Assembly (NCBI GenBank): GCA_937995595.1
Contig: CALKJW010000009.1
Coordinates: 1-64,000 of the forward strand
Direction of reading: 5' to 3'
Length of the DNA: 64,000 bases
DNA from: an uncultured Phycisphaerales bacterium
Lineage (GTDB): Bacteria; Planctomycetota; Phycisphaerae; Phycisphaerales; UBA1924
The notes under the pieces were generated by a model. It saw only the letters and a program-made list of their open reading frames with translations, ran no database searches and was not told the origin of the DNA. Each line of letters begins with the position of its first letter. The stretch's first letter is position 1. This document shows positions 30,744 through 38,439 of the stretch, one piece after another. The position numbers and the translations under genes are program-made.

Positions 30744-32042
30744 TCAATCGACGCGGAAGAGCCGCGCCCCGAGCGCGAAGGCCGCTCCGCCGATGCCAAG
30801 CAACACGGCGCACGGCGCGGCCATCTGCCCGAACGAGAAGCCGCGGAACACGCCACCCTCCAGCGCCAGCAGCGACCAGCGGATGGGGCTGACGACGCTC
30901 AGGGTCTTGATGAACCCCGGCATGAACTCCAGCGGCACCATTCCGCCACCGATCATCGCCAGCAGGAGCAGGACGCCCCAGCCCAGGCCGTTGCCCGCGG
31001 CCTCGGTCCGGCTGACCGCCGCGAGCAGCATCATGATGCCCACGAAGCACGCCGACGAGCAGGCGATCGCCGCGGCGAGCACGGGCACCGACGTCGGCTG
31101 AACGCCGAACGCCACGCGCGCGATGACCATGAGCAGCACGGCGACCGAGGTGGTGACGACAAAGCAGCCCACGGCCTTGCCGGCCAGGACGTGAGCGCGG
31201 CTGAGCGGCGCGACCCGCAGCCGCACGAGCGTGCCGCGCGTGCGCTCCATGACCATCGTGACGGCGAAGCCCAGCGCGCAGCCCATCATGCCCCAGATGA
31301 CGCCCTGCGGGAACGTGAGCGCGAAACTGTTGGTCGGCAGCCCGCTCGGGCGCGCGGTCACCGCGCGCGTGCTCACGCGCACCGGCTGCCAGCCGCCGGC
31401 GCGGGCCGCGCCGGCCGTCGCGGCGTCCGCGTCCCCGTTGGCCTCCACGGTTTCGAGCATCGAGTCCAGCGCGTTGAAGAACAACTCGAACGCCGGCCGC
31501 ATGGTGCGCGGCAGGGAACCGTCGCGCCGCATCAGGTCCATCGACTCGCGCACCTGCCCGCGCATCTTCGCGGGGTCGGCGAACATCTCCGAGAGGCCCT
31601 CGAACGCGTGGCGCGTCACGACTCCCTCGAGCATCGACGCGAGCGCCGCGCGCGACGGGTCGACGAGCAGTTCGATCCTCATCGGCTCGCCCCAGAACGG
31701 CCGACGCCGCGCCTCGCCGAAGCCCGGCAGCAGCACGACGGCCCCGCGCAGCCGGCCGATGCGCACCGCCTCCTCCGCGCCCTCGCGCGTCAGGCCGGCG
31801 GTCACCTCCAGTTCGCTCGCCGCGCCGAGTCTGCCCGCGAACGCGGCGGATTCGGCCGTGTTGTCGAGGTCCACCACGGCGACGGGGATACCGCTGCCCG
31901 CTCCCCCTCCGCCCCCGCCGCGGAAGACAACGCCGAAGAACACCGCGATCAGCAACGGGAAGAAGAACGAGAAGAAGAACCCCATCCGGTCGCGGAGCAA
32001 CAGGCGGATGTCCTTGACGGCGATGGCGAGCACGGCGTTCAT
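30744..32042 (-). CDS. ABC-2-type transporter permease
   Basis: A 432-residue permease. One N-terminal membrane segment (DRMGFFFSFFFPLLIAVFFG) precedes a large extracytoplasmic domain of about 200 residues. Five segments cluster in the C-terminal half, containing MERTRGTLVRLRVAPLSRAH, the conserved cytoplasmic loop of ABC-2 exporters. The start ATG overlaps the TGA of the ATPase gene (ATGA), so the two are co-translated. The cargo (drug, lipid or polymer) is not evident. Confidence 0.88.
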   Translation of the reverse strand: MNAVLAIAVKDIRLLLRDRMGFFFSFFFPLLIAVFFGVVFRGGGGGGAGSGIPVAVVDLDNTAESAAFAGRLGAASELEVTAGLTREGAEEAVRIGRLRGAVVLLPGFGEARRRPFWGEPMRIELLVDPSRAALASMLEGVVTRHAFEGLSEMFADPAKMRGQVRESMDLMRRDGSLPRTMRPAFELFFNALDSMLETVEANGDADAATAGAARAGGWQPVRVSTRAVTARPSGLPTNSFALTFPQGVIWGMMGCALGFAVTMVMERTRGTLVRLRVAPLSRAHVLAGKAVGCFVVTTSVAVLLMVIARVAFGVQPTSVPVLAAAIACSSACFVGIMMLLAAVSRTEAAGNGLGWGVLLLLAMIGGGMVPLEFMPGFIKTLSVVSPIRWSLLALEGGVFRGFSFGQMAAPCAVLLGIGGAAFALGARLFRVD

Positions 32043-32887
32043 CAGTCGCGCAGGCTCCGGCCCGTCAGGTGCAGGAAGACGGCCTCGAGGTCGGGCCGCT
32101 CGACGCGCACGCCGCGCACGCCCGGCGCGGCGAGCCTGCGCCCCAGTTCGCCCACGGGGTCGGCGGTCTCGATGCGTGTGTCGCCCTCGTCGGTCTGGAT
32201 GGTCACGACGCTCGACCCGCCGAGCGTGCCGACGAGTTGCTCGACCGTGCCCTCGGCCAGCACGCGGCCGCGGTCGATGATCGCGACGCGGTCGCACAGT
32301 CGCTGGGCCTCTTCCATGTAGTGCGTGGTGTACATTACCGTCCGCCCCTCGTCGCGCAGCGAGCGCGCCATGTCGAGGATCGCGTTCCGCGACTGCGGGT
32401 CGACGCCCGCGGTCGGCTCGTCGAGCAGGACCAGCGGCGGGTCGTGGAGCAGGGCCGCGGCGAGGTTGAGCCGGCGCTTCATCCCGCCCGAGTATCCCTT
32501 CACGCGGTCGTCGGCTCGGTCGGACAGCCCGACGCGGGCCAGCAGCGCGTCGGCCCGCTCGCGGCGGGCGGCACGCGGCATCTCGTAGAGCCGCGCGAAG
32601 AAGTCGAGGTTCTCGCGCGCCGTCAGGTCGTCGTACAGCGCGACCGCCTGCGGGGCGACGCCGACGCGGGCCCGCACCTGGGCGCGCGCGGGCGTGCCCA
32701 GCCCGTCGAGGTCCACCGCGCCCGAGTCGGGCGCGAGCAGACCGACGGCGATGCTGATCGTCGTGGTCTTGCCCGCGCCGTTGGGACCCAGCAGGCCGAA
32801 GATGCACCCCCGGGGGATGTGCAGCGACAGATCGTCGAGCGCCACGACCTGCCCGAAGCGCTTGCGGAGGTTGGACAGGCGCAGCAT
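32042..32887 (-). CDS. ABC transporter ATP-binding protein
   Basis: A 281-residue ATPase of the DrrA/ABC-2 type. The Walker A loop is GPNGAGKTT, the signature is YSGGMKRRLNLA, Walker B is LVLLDEPTAGVD, and the switch His is in TTHYMEEA. The extra C-terminal 80 residues are the accessory domain usual in this subfamily. It powers the permease encoded immediately downstream. ATG 32887 is chosen. An in-frame start 9 codons earlier is possible. Confidence 0.93.
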   Translation of the reverse strand: MLRLSNLRKRFGQVVALDDLSLHIPRGCIFGLLGPNGAGKTTTISIAVGLLAPDSGAVDLDGLGTPARAQVRARVGVAPQAVALYDDLTARENLDFFARLYEMPRAARRERADALLARVGLSDRADDRVKGYSGGMKRRLNLAAALLHDPPLVLLDEPTAGVDPQSRNAILDMARSLRDEGRTVMYTTHYMEEAQRLCDRVAIIDRGRVLAEGTVEQLVGTLGGSSVVTIQTDEGDTRIETADPVGELGRRLAAPGVRGVRVERPDLEAVFLHLTGRSLRD

Positions 32888-32953
32888 CGGCGTGCAACGT
32901 ACGACGCCGCTCAACCGCTGTCAAACCCGCGCGCGGCGCGTAGAGTTGGCCGC

Positions 32954-33517
32954 ATGGCCAAGGGCAGGGACAAGCCGGGCGCCTCGCGCGACGTGGTGAT
33001 CGAGAACCGCAAGGCGCGCTACGACTACGAGATCCTGAGCACGCTCGAGGTCGGCATGAAGCTGCTCGGCTCCGAGGTCAAGTCGATCCGCGACGGCAAG
33101 GCGTCGCTGGGGGAGGGGTACGTGCGCGTCGAGGACGGCACGCGCCGCATCGCCGCGGCCCGGCGCGCCGACGGGCGGACGGTGCGCACCGCGCCGCGGT
33201 TGGCCGAGCCGGGCCTGTGGCTGCACGGGGTGAACATCGCCGAGTACCCGCCGGCCGGGCCGGCGGGCAGCGCGGGCCAGCACCGGCCCACGCGCGTGCG
33301 CCTGCTGCTGGCGCACAAGCGCGAACTGGTGAAACTCGCGCGCGAGGTCGAGGCCAAGGGCGTGACGATCGTCCCGCTGAAGTTGTACTTCAAGAACGGG
33401 AAGGCCAAACTGCTCATCGGTGTCGCGCGCGGCCGCACCAAGGGGGACAAGCGGCAGGCCATCGCCAAGCGCGAGACCAGACGCGAGATGGACCGCGCGA
33501 TGTCGCGCCGGGCCTGA
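32954..33517 (+). CDS. smpB: tmRNA-binding protein SmpB
   Basis: A 187-residue SmpB, which carries tmRNA to stalled ribosomes for trans-translation. The core ENRKARYDYEILSTLEVGM, GSEVKSIRDGKASLGEGYV, LLLAHKREL and the basic C-terminal tail (RETRREMDRAMSRR) are conserved. The family is usually 150-165 residues. The excess comes from an Arg-rich insert of about 25 residues after GYVRVEDG. No ssrA gene was seen in the window. Confidence 0.95.
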   Translation: MAKGRDKPGASRDVVIENRKARYDYEILSTLEVGMKLLGSEVKSIRDGKASLGEGYVRVEDGTRRIAAARRADGRTVRTAPRLAEPGLWLHGVNIAEYPPAGPAGSAGQHRPTRVRLLLAHKRELVKLAREVEAKGVTIVPLKLYFKNGKAKLLIGVARGRTKGDKRQAIAKRETRREMDRAMSRRA

Positions 33518-33534
33518 GCGCCGTTCAAACGAGA

Positions 33535-33562
33535 ACGCCCCGGGCGGCGTGGCCCGGGGCGT
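33535..33562. terminator. Hairpin between convergent genes
   Basis: ACGCCCCGGGC (33535-33545) and GCCCGGGGCGT (33552-33562) form a perfect 11-bp stem with a 6-base loop in the gap between the smpB stop and the stop of the Asn-rich gene. No T-run follows. It would serve both directions. Confidence 0.55.
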
Positions 33563-33597
33563 GGCGCTTCCGTGCGCTGAAGGAGTGTCGCAGTAGA

Positions 33598-34770
33598 TCA
33601 GATCGTGCCGCGGGCGGCGTAGTCGCCGTTCTCCGACACGGGCCGGTTGCCGGGGACGAAGTTGGGGTTGATCGGCGCGCCCTGCGGGTAGCCCGCCGGC
33701 GCGTAGCCGTTCACGGGCGTGCTGCAGAAGTTGGGGTTGAACGTGCCCCCGAACGACGGCGTGAAGGGCGTCGTGCCCGGGCCGACCAACGGCGTGCCCG
33801 TGCCGAAGGTGTTGAAGTTCGGCGTGTTCCACGGGGTGACGTTGAAGCCGTTGAACACGGGCGGGAACGAGTTCCAGATCGGCGGCAGGGTGTTGAAGAT
33901 CGGCGGGACCGCGCCGAAGGTGCTGGTCCACGCCGAGTTCGCCAGCGGCGTCGACCACGAAGTCGGCTGGCAGAGCGTGCCGAGCGTGTTCAGGATGCCC
34001 GTCCACGGCGTGCCGAGAACGTTCGGCGTGATCGAGGGCGTGCCGTGGATGAAGGGCCCGACGTTCGCGGTCGGAAACGTGTTCACGAACGGGTTGATGT
34101 TCGTCGTGTTCCACGGCGTGTTGAAGTTGGGGCTGAACGCCGGCGTGTTCCAGCAGGTGTTGAACACGGGCTGGGTGCTCAGGTTCCACGGCGTGTTGAT
34201 CGTGCCCGGCGTGTTGAAGAGGTTGAAGTTCGGCGCGAACAAGCCGGGGTTGGTGAAGTTCGGGAAGTTGTTGTTCTGGCCGAAGAACGGCTGACCGAAC
34301 GACTGCCCGAAGAACGGGTTGATGTTCCACACGCTCGGGACGAATCCGTTGAACCACGTCGGGGTGTGGCCGATGCTCGTCTGCTGGCACGGCAGGGTGT
34401 TCCAGGGCGTCGGCGTCCAGAACGGGTTGATGTTCCAGGGCGTGATGCCGTTGATGAACGGGTTGAACGCGGGGATGGTGTTCTGGATCGTGTACGCGCC
34501 GTAGCCGTAGGAGAACTGCGGCGTGCTGAAGCACCCGGGGAAGTACGTCGGGACGGTCGCGTTGACGAACGGCATGGCGGTGTTCATCGGCTGGCCGACA
34601 AACGGCTGGGTCTGCGGGTTGTTGAAGCCCTGCGTGAAGTTGCCCGGCGTCGTCGGGATGCCGTAGGGCTGGTTGACGCCGGTGGGGTTGAACGCGCCGA
34701 CGGGGTAGCCGTTGTAGCAGTTCTGGGGCGTGTTGGTGAACTGGGTGTTGGGTGTGACGCACGTTGTCAT
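33598..34770 (-). CDS. Asn/Pro/Phe/Trp-rich protein with no charged residues
   Basis: A 390-residue protein dominated by Asn, Thr, Pro, Phe, Gly and Trp. Residues 1-375 contain no Lys, Arg, Asp or Glu and only two His. All charges lie in the last 15 residues. Irregular repeats of TPWN, INPF, FNTP and NPNF run throughout. No signal peptide or membrane segment is evident. CAGGAGAG lies upstream of ATG 34770, the stop is clean and the frame is open for 1.17 kb, so it is a real gene. Composition resembles prion-like, phase-separating or amyloid-forming sequences. Function and location are unknown. Confidence 0.7.
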   Translation of the reverse strand: MTTCVTPNTQFTNTPQNCYNGYPVGAFNPTGVNQPYGIPTTPGNFTQGFNNPQTQPFVGQPMNTAMPFVNATVPTYFPGCFSTPQFSYGYGAYTIQNTIPAFNPFINGITPWNINPFWTPTPWNTLPCQQTSIGHTPTWFNGFVPSVWNINPFFGQSFGQPFFGQNNNFPNFTNPGLFAPNFNLFNTPGTINTPWNLSTQPVFNTCWNTPAFSPNFNTPWNTTNINPFVNTFPTANVGPFIHGTPSITPNVLGTPWTGILNTLGTLCQPTSWSTPLANSAWTSTFGAVPPIFNTLPPIWNSFPPVFNGFNVTPWNTPNFNTFGTGTPLVGPGTTPFTPSFGGTFNPNFCSTPVNGYAPAGYPQGAPINPNFVPGNRPVSENGDYAARGTI

Positions 34771-35238
34771 GGCGAGGCTCTCCTGTGAGGTGTTGCGTGG
34801 TCCGGTCGAATCCGCCGCGGCGCGGCGGGGGAACAGCGATCGCGCGGCCGGTCGTGCGACCGGCGGTGGGGCCGTTGGGCCGGGTTGCCCGGGATGAACT
34901 GATGGCCGTGGAGCGTGCGTGCCCCGGTTGCGCCGCGTGGCGCACGGGGTCGACCGCTCGGCGTGTGCATCGGACAATCGCGCGTGCGAAGCCAAGAGTC
35001 ACGATCGCGCCGCGCACGCCGCGCAAACTGTGTCACTCGCACCGGGTTTGCGCGTGCGGGTGCATCTCCGTGGCGTTCGATCGCGCGGCGGCTGCGCCGG
35101 CGCGTTCTCCCGCGCAGGTCCCGCGCACCCGAACCGGCCCGCGCCGCGGCAAGTGCTGCGCGGCAGGCCGCGCGGGCGTCATGCTTGCGCCGCGCGAACG
35201 CGGAGCGGCCCCGAAGAAGGCGTCTGCAAAATCTGGGA
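34771..35238. other. 468-bp gap without a gene
   Basis: Upstream region of the Asn-rich gene and the 3' flank of atpC. One perfect palindrome, GCCGGTCGTGCGACCGGC (34847-34864), is visible about 80 bp before the Asn-rich start codon and could be an operator. No convincing coding frame or RNA gene was seen. Confidence 0.5.
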
Positions 35239-35679
35239 TCAGATCGCGCCGCGACCTTTGAAGTTGCGGGCCGCGGTGAGTCTGGCCTGCGCCCGGCGGC
35301 GGTCTTCCCGCAACTGCCGGCGGTCCGCTTCGCTCAACCCCGCCTCGTTGCGGGCGGCGAGTTCGGCGACCTCGGCCTGCGCCTCGGACTCGGTCAGACT
35401 CTCGGCCGCGATGGCGCGCACGGCGAGAATGGTCAACTCGTTGTTGACCATCTGGACGAACCCGTCATCCACGAAGAACGACCTCGAACCGCCCTTGGCC
35501 GAACCGGAGTCGGGGAAGTCGAGCCGCAGTTCGCCCGTGCCGAGTTGCGCCACGATCGGGGCGCGGCCGGGCAGGACGCCGAACAGACCGTCCCACGCGG
35601 GCACCACCGCCGACACGGCGGGCTCATCCAACACCTGGGCTTCGCGGGTGATCAATCGGCAGCGGAAGGTCTTGGCCAT
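35239..35679 (-). CDS. atpC: F1 ATP synthase epsilon subunit
   Basis: A 146-residue epsilon subunit of the F1 central stalk. The N-terminal beta-sandwich (FRCRLITREAQVLDE, GLFGVLPGRAP, GELRLDF) is complete, and the C-terminal two-helix inhibitory domain (ALTESEA-like and ADRRQLREDRRRAQARL) is present. No atpD, atpG or other ATP synthase gene is on either side. The upstream minus-strand neighbour is a secreted dockerin-tailed protein, so atpC is detached from the canonical atp operon. Confidence 0.9.
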   Translation of the reverse strand: MAKTFRCRLITREAQVLDEPAVSAVVPAWDGLFGVLPGRAPIVAQLGTGELRLDFPDSGSAKGGSRSFFVDDGFVQMVNNELTILAVRAIAAESLTESEAQAEVAELAARNEAGLSEADRRQLREDRRRAQARLTAARNFKGRGAI

Positions 35680-35927
35680 GGTCGTTGCTTTGTTTGGTCG
35701 TTGTTGAGTAGTCGCGGTCGCGTTCGACGCCCGCCAGAACTTCGGGGCTGATTGCGGGCGGGAGTGTAGGCCCGGCCGCGGCGGGCGTGAACGGTTCGCG
35801 GGACAGGGCCCGCTCGTCGAGCATGACCGACCTGTTCAACCGACCATGCGCCCGAAGCCCCGAGCACTCCCGACCCGTTCCTGCCGTAGCGGCAAGCAAT
35901 CGGCTGGAGCGTGCACCGGCATCGTGT

Positions 35928-37925
35928 TCAGGCCGGGCACCCTGCGAACCACGCCTCAAGGAAGGCGAAGATGTCGCCGACCTCGGTCTCGCCGTTGCCG
36001 TCGAAGTCCGCCGCGGCGGAGAACCAGTCGGCGAGGAAGGAGAAGATGTCGGCGACGTCGAGCGTTCCGGACTGGTCGTGGTCCTGGGGGCAGGCGGGCG
36101 GCAGGGGAAGAACTCGAACCCGCACCACCGCCTCGTCCAGTTGGGTCGGCGGGTCGAGTGCCACGGCGAACACAACGTGACCGTGGTCGCTGATCGCCCC
36201 CGTGGTGCCCATCCGAATGGTGCGGAGCGAAAGGTCTCCCACGCCATCGAACGCGACCGATGCGCCTTCGACAGCGACGATGCGCACCGATTCGCCCGGT
36301 GCGGCGGTGAGAAGCGCGGTGCGCGACATCGCCGACTCCGGCTCCTCGCGCGTGTCGAGCACCGTCGCGGAAAACACGATGCGGCCCTGCCCGTTGACCT
36401 GCAGGTCGCCGCCGGTGTGAGAGAGTGTCAGCACACGATAGGGCCCGACAAGGTCGCCCTCGCGGCAGACGCGGGCGAGCACGCCCGCCTCGGGAGACCA
36501 GAGCACGACCGCGACGTCATTATCCGTGGTTGTTCCCGCCCCTTCGAGCCGAGCGGCCATGGCGACATGACCGGCTCTGCCGAAGCGGGCGCCCAGTCCG
36601 AACGACGAGTTCTGGAACACGACTCCCGGCGGCAGCGCCGTGGTCGGTGTTCCTCCGCGTGCGACCACGGCGCACCCGGCCTGACCCACACACAGGATCG
36701 CCGCGTTGTTGGAGAAATCGACGCCCGGGCCTGCGAGCAACGCCGTGGTGATCACGCGGTGCGCGTCGTCGGCCGCGATCGCCGAGGCGCCCGATGGCAG
36801 CGCAAACCCCGACACGGTCGCGTCGACACCGGGTACGGCATCGCCGTAGCGGAGCGTGCGGACCAGAGCGCTCTCGGTCTGGCGCCAGATGCCCCACCAG
36901 TTGGAGGAATCCACACCGGGACCGGCGAGACTGGCGGAAAAGACGACACGGCCGGCGGGCGAAACGGCAGACCGCGTCGACCCGCCCCACACGTGCCAGA
37001 ACACCACGCCCGCTGGTTCAGTCGGCGCCTGCCAACCCGAGCGCGCCACGGTGCTCAACGCCGGCGCAAAGCCCGTGACCAGGGCTCGGTCGGTGGCGAT
37101 GCTGATCCCACCGACCACGACCGTTCCCACGCCCGGGCCCGTCAGTGTGCATTGATAGGCGCCGATGCCCATGGGCGATACCAGCGGAGTCGCCGACAGG
37201 ATGAACGTGCCCGGTGGCGCATCGGGCAGTTGCAAGTTCGCCATCGCGGCCACGTTGAAGCCCGCACCCCCCTGCACCACCACGCCGCCGATGCCGTTGC
37301 CAAGGTCGGGCACATCCAGATCGCAGGTGACGATGGTTGGGCCCAACTCGCCGGGCTGAGTGAGGTCGACGTTGTTCAACCGTCGGAGCGTGGACGTGGG
37401 ATAGCCGATCAGCGTGATCGGCGAGCCTTCGCGTGCCAGCAGCGACAACCCCGGAACCGAGGCGCGCGCGACCCACACCCCGCGGTCGTTCACGCCCGGG
37501 ACCACGCCGATTCCGGACAGCGACCCGATGAACGACAGATCGCCGGCATCATTCATCGAGAGTCTCGACACGCCGGTGAACTGCACACCGAACGGCAGGC
37601 CCGCCGCCTGATCACCCTGACGCCAGATCGGCTCGACGTCGCCCTGGGCGCGGCGATTGATCGTCAACCGGTTGCTCGTGCTCACACCGGCCCCCGAGAG
37701 CACTGCGTAGAAACTGGCTGCGCCCGCGTGCGCGGCCTGCGGGCGTGGCAGACTCGGTCCGACGTTCAGAAACTGCTGGAACTGAACGCCCGTTCCATAC
37801 GGGGCGGGCCAGCCGGTCCGTGCGAGCAACTCAAACTCGTCCGCGATCGCGGACGCACTCAACGCCCCGGGTGCAGCGCACAAAGCCGAGACACACCCGA
37901 TACGTCGGCGATGGGGTCGTGGCAT
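35928..37925 (-). CDS. Secreted protein with repeated domains and GC-type dockerin tail
   Basis: A 665-residue secreted protein starting at ATG 37925. A signal-like N-terminus is followed by several beta-rich repeats of about 70 residues that share GPGV(D/G) and W(G)IWR-type blocks with alternating LLAREG- or VARGG-type turns. This is the pattern of DUF7453-type planctomycete surface proteins. The C-terminus (about 610-665) holds two Asp/Asn calcium loops, DHDQSGTLDVADIFSFLADW and FDGNGETEVGDIFAFLEAW, ending FAGCP. Probably exported and anchored or assembled through that tail. Its exact role is unknown. Confidence 0.75.
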   Translation of the reverse strand: MPRPHRRRIGCVSALCAAPGALSASAIADEFELLARTGWPAPYGTGVQFQQFLNVGPSLPRPQAAHAGAASFYAVLSGAGVSTSNRLTINRRAQGDVEPIWRQGDQAAGLPFGVQFTGVSRLSMNDAGDLSFIGSLSGIGVVPGVNDRGVWVARASVPGLSLLAREGSPITLIGYPTSTLRRLNNVDLTQPGELGPTIVTCDLDVPDLGNGIGGVVVQGGAGFNVAAMANLQLPDAPPGTFILSATPLVSPMGIGAYQCTLTGPGVGTVVVGGISIATDRALVTGFAPALSTVARSGWQAPTEPAGVVFWHVWGGSTRSAVSPAGRVVFSASLAGPGVDSSNWWGIWRQTESALVRTLRYGDAVPGVDATVSGFALPSGASAIAADDAHRVITTALLAGPGVDFSNNAAILCVGQAGCAVVARGGTPTTALPPGVVFQNSSFGLGARFGRAGHVAMAARLEGAGTTTDNDVAVVLWSPEAGVLARVCREGDLVGPYRVLTLSHTGGDLQVNGQGRIVFSATVLDTREEPESAMSRTALLTAAPGESVRIVAVEGASVAFDGVGDLSLRTIRMGTTGAISDHGHVVFAVALDPPTQLDEAVVRVRVLPLPPACPQDHDQSGTLDVADIFSFLADWFSAAADFDGNGETEVGDIFAFLEAWFAGCPA

Positions 37926-38439
37926 GATCGCAACCTTCCACGGCACAGCAACTTGGCGAGCCGATGGGACCTGGGACCATAGCGGCAGAGAAGAATACCA
38001 CACCGGCTGAGAAGATGCAGCGCCACGCCGCGGGAAACGGCCAGAGCGGCCCAACTTCAGGCGAATCGAAGCGGCACGGCGCGATGGGCAGACCCGGCCA
38101 AGGTCGTACGGTGCGTCGCGCAATGTAAGTACATGCACAGCCGTACCTTACCGGATCGCTCCGCGTTCCCGGCTCATGGGCGCTGCGCCTGCGGTGTCAT
38201 AACCCAAACTCAGACATAAGTTTGCATCAATCGCGGAACGCGCTCGCGAAATCCCCCCTGAATCGAGGAAAAACACCCTGTTTCGGGGATTGTGGAGACC
38301 GACCGAAATGTGGTACACAAACCCTCGTTCAGGTGGTTCATTGCGCTCATATTGCGACCAATTCGTGTGGTTTTACAGAAAACGCATAGCCAAAAGTGGT
38401 GAAATGCTCCAACTCAGCCTGCACGTGAAAGGACCGTCC
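37926..38439. promoter_or_regulatory. 514-bp divergent upstream region
   Basis: Separates two oppositely oriented dockerin-tailed genes. The stretch 38150-38440 is AT-richer than its surroundings and should hold the promoter of the large beta-helix gene. No -35/-10 pair stood out enough to place. No gene is seen. Confidence 0.4.

Noticed and set aside
30744-32924. One 726-residue fusion spanning ATPase and permease genes
   Set aside because: The permease frame is simply open upstream through the antiparallel codon structure. Clear ATPase motifs lie in another frame and the ATGA overlap marks two genes.
34771-35238. A possible gene in the gap between the Asn-rich gene and atpC
   Set aside because: Open frames here have Arg/Ala/Gly-rich shadow composition and no convincing ribosome site. 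Only a palindrome is reported.
36428-37155. Several short frames of both strands inside the 665-residue secreted gene
   Set aside because: All overlap the repeated-domain gene and show no family similarity or ribosome sites.
38250-38291. AATCCCC...GGGGATT inverted repeat in the divergent upstream region
   Set aside because: Seven-base arms 28 bases apart are easily expected by chance at this GC content.
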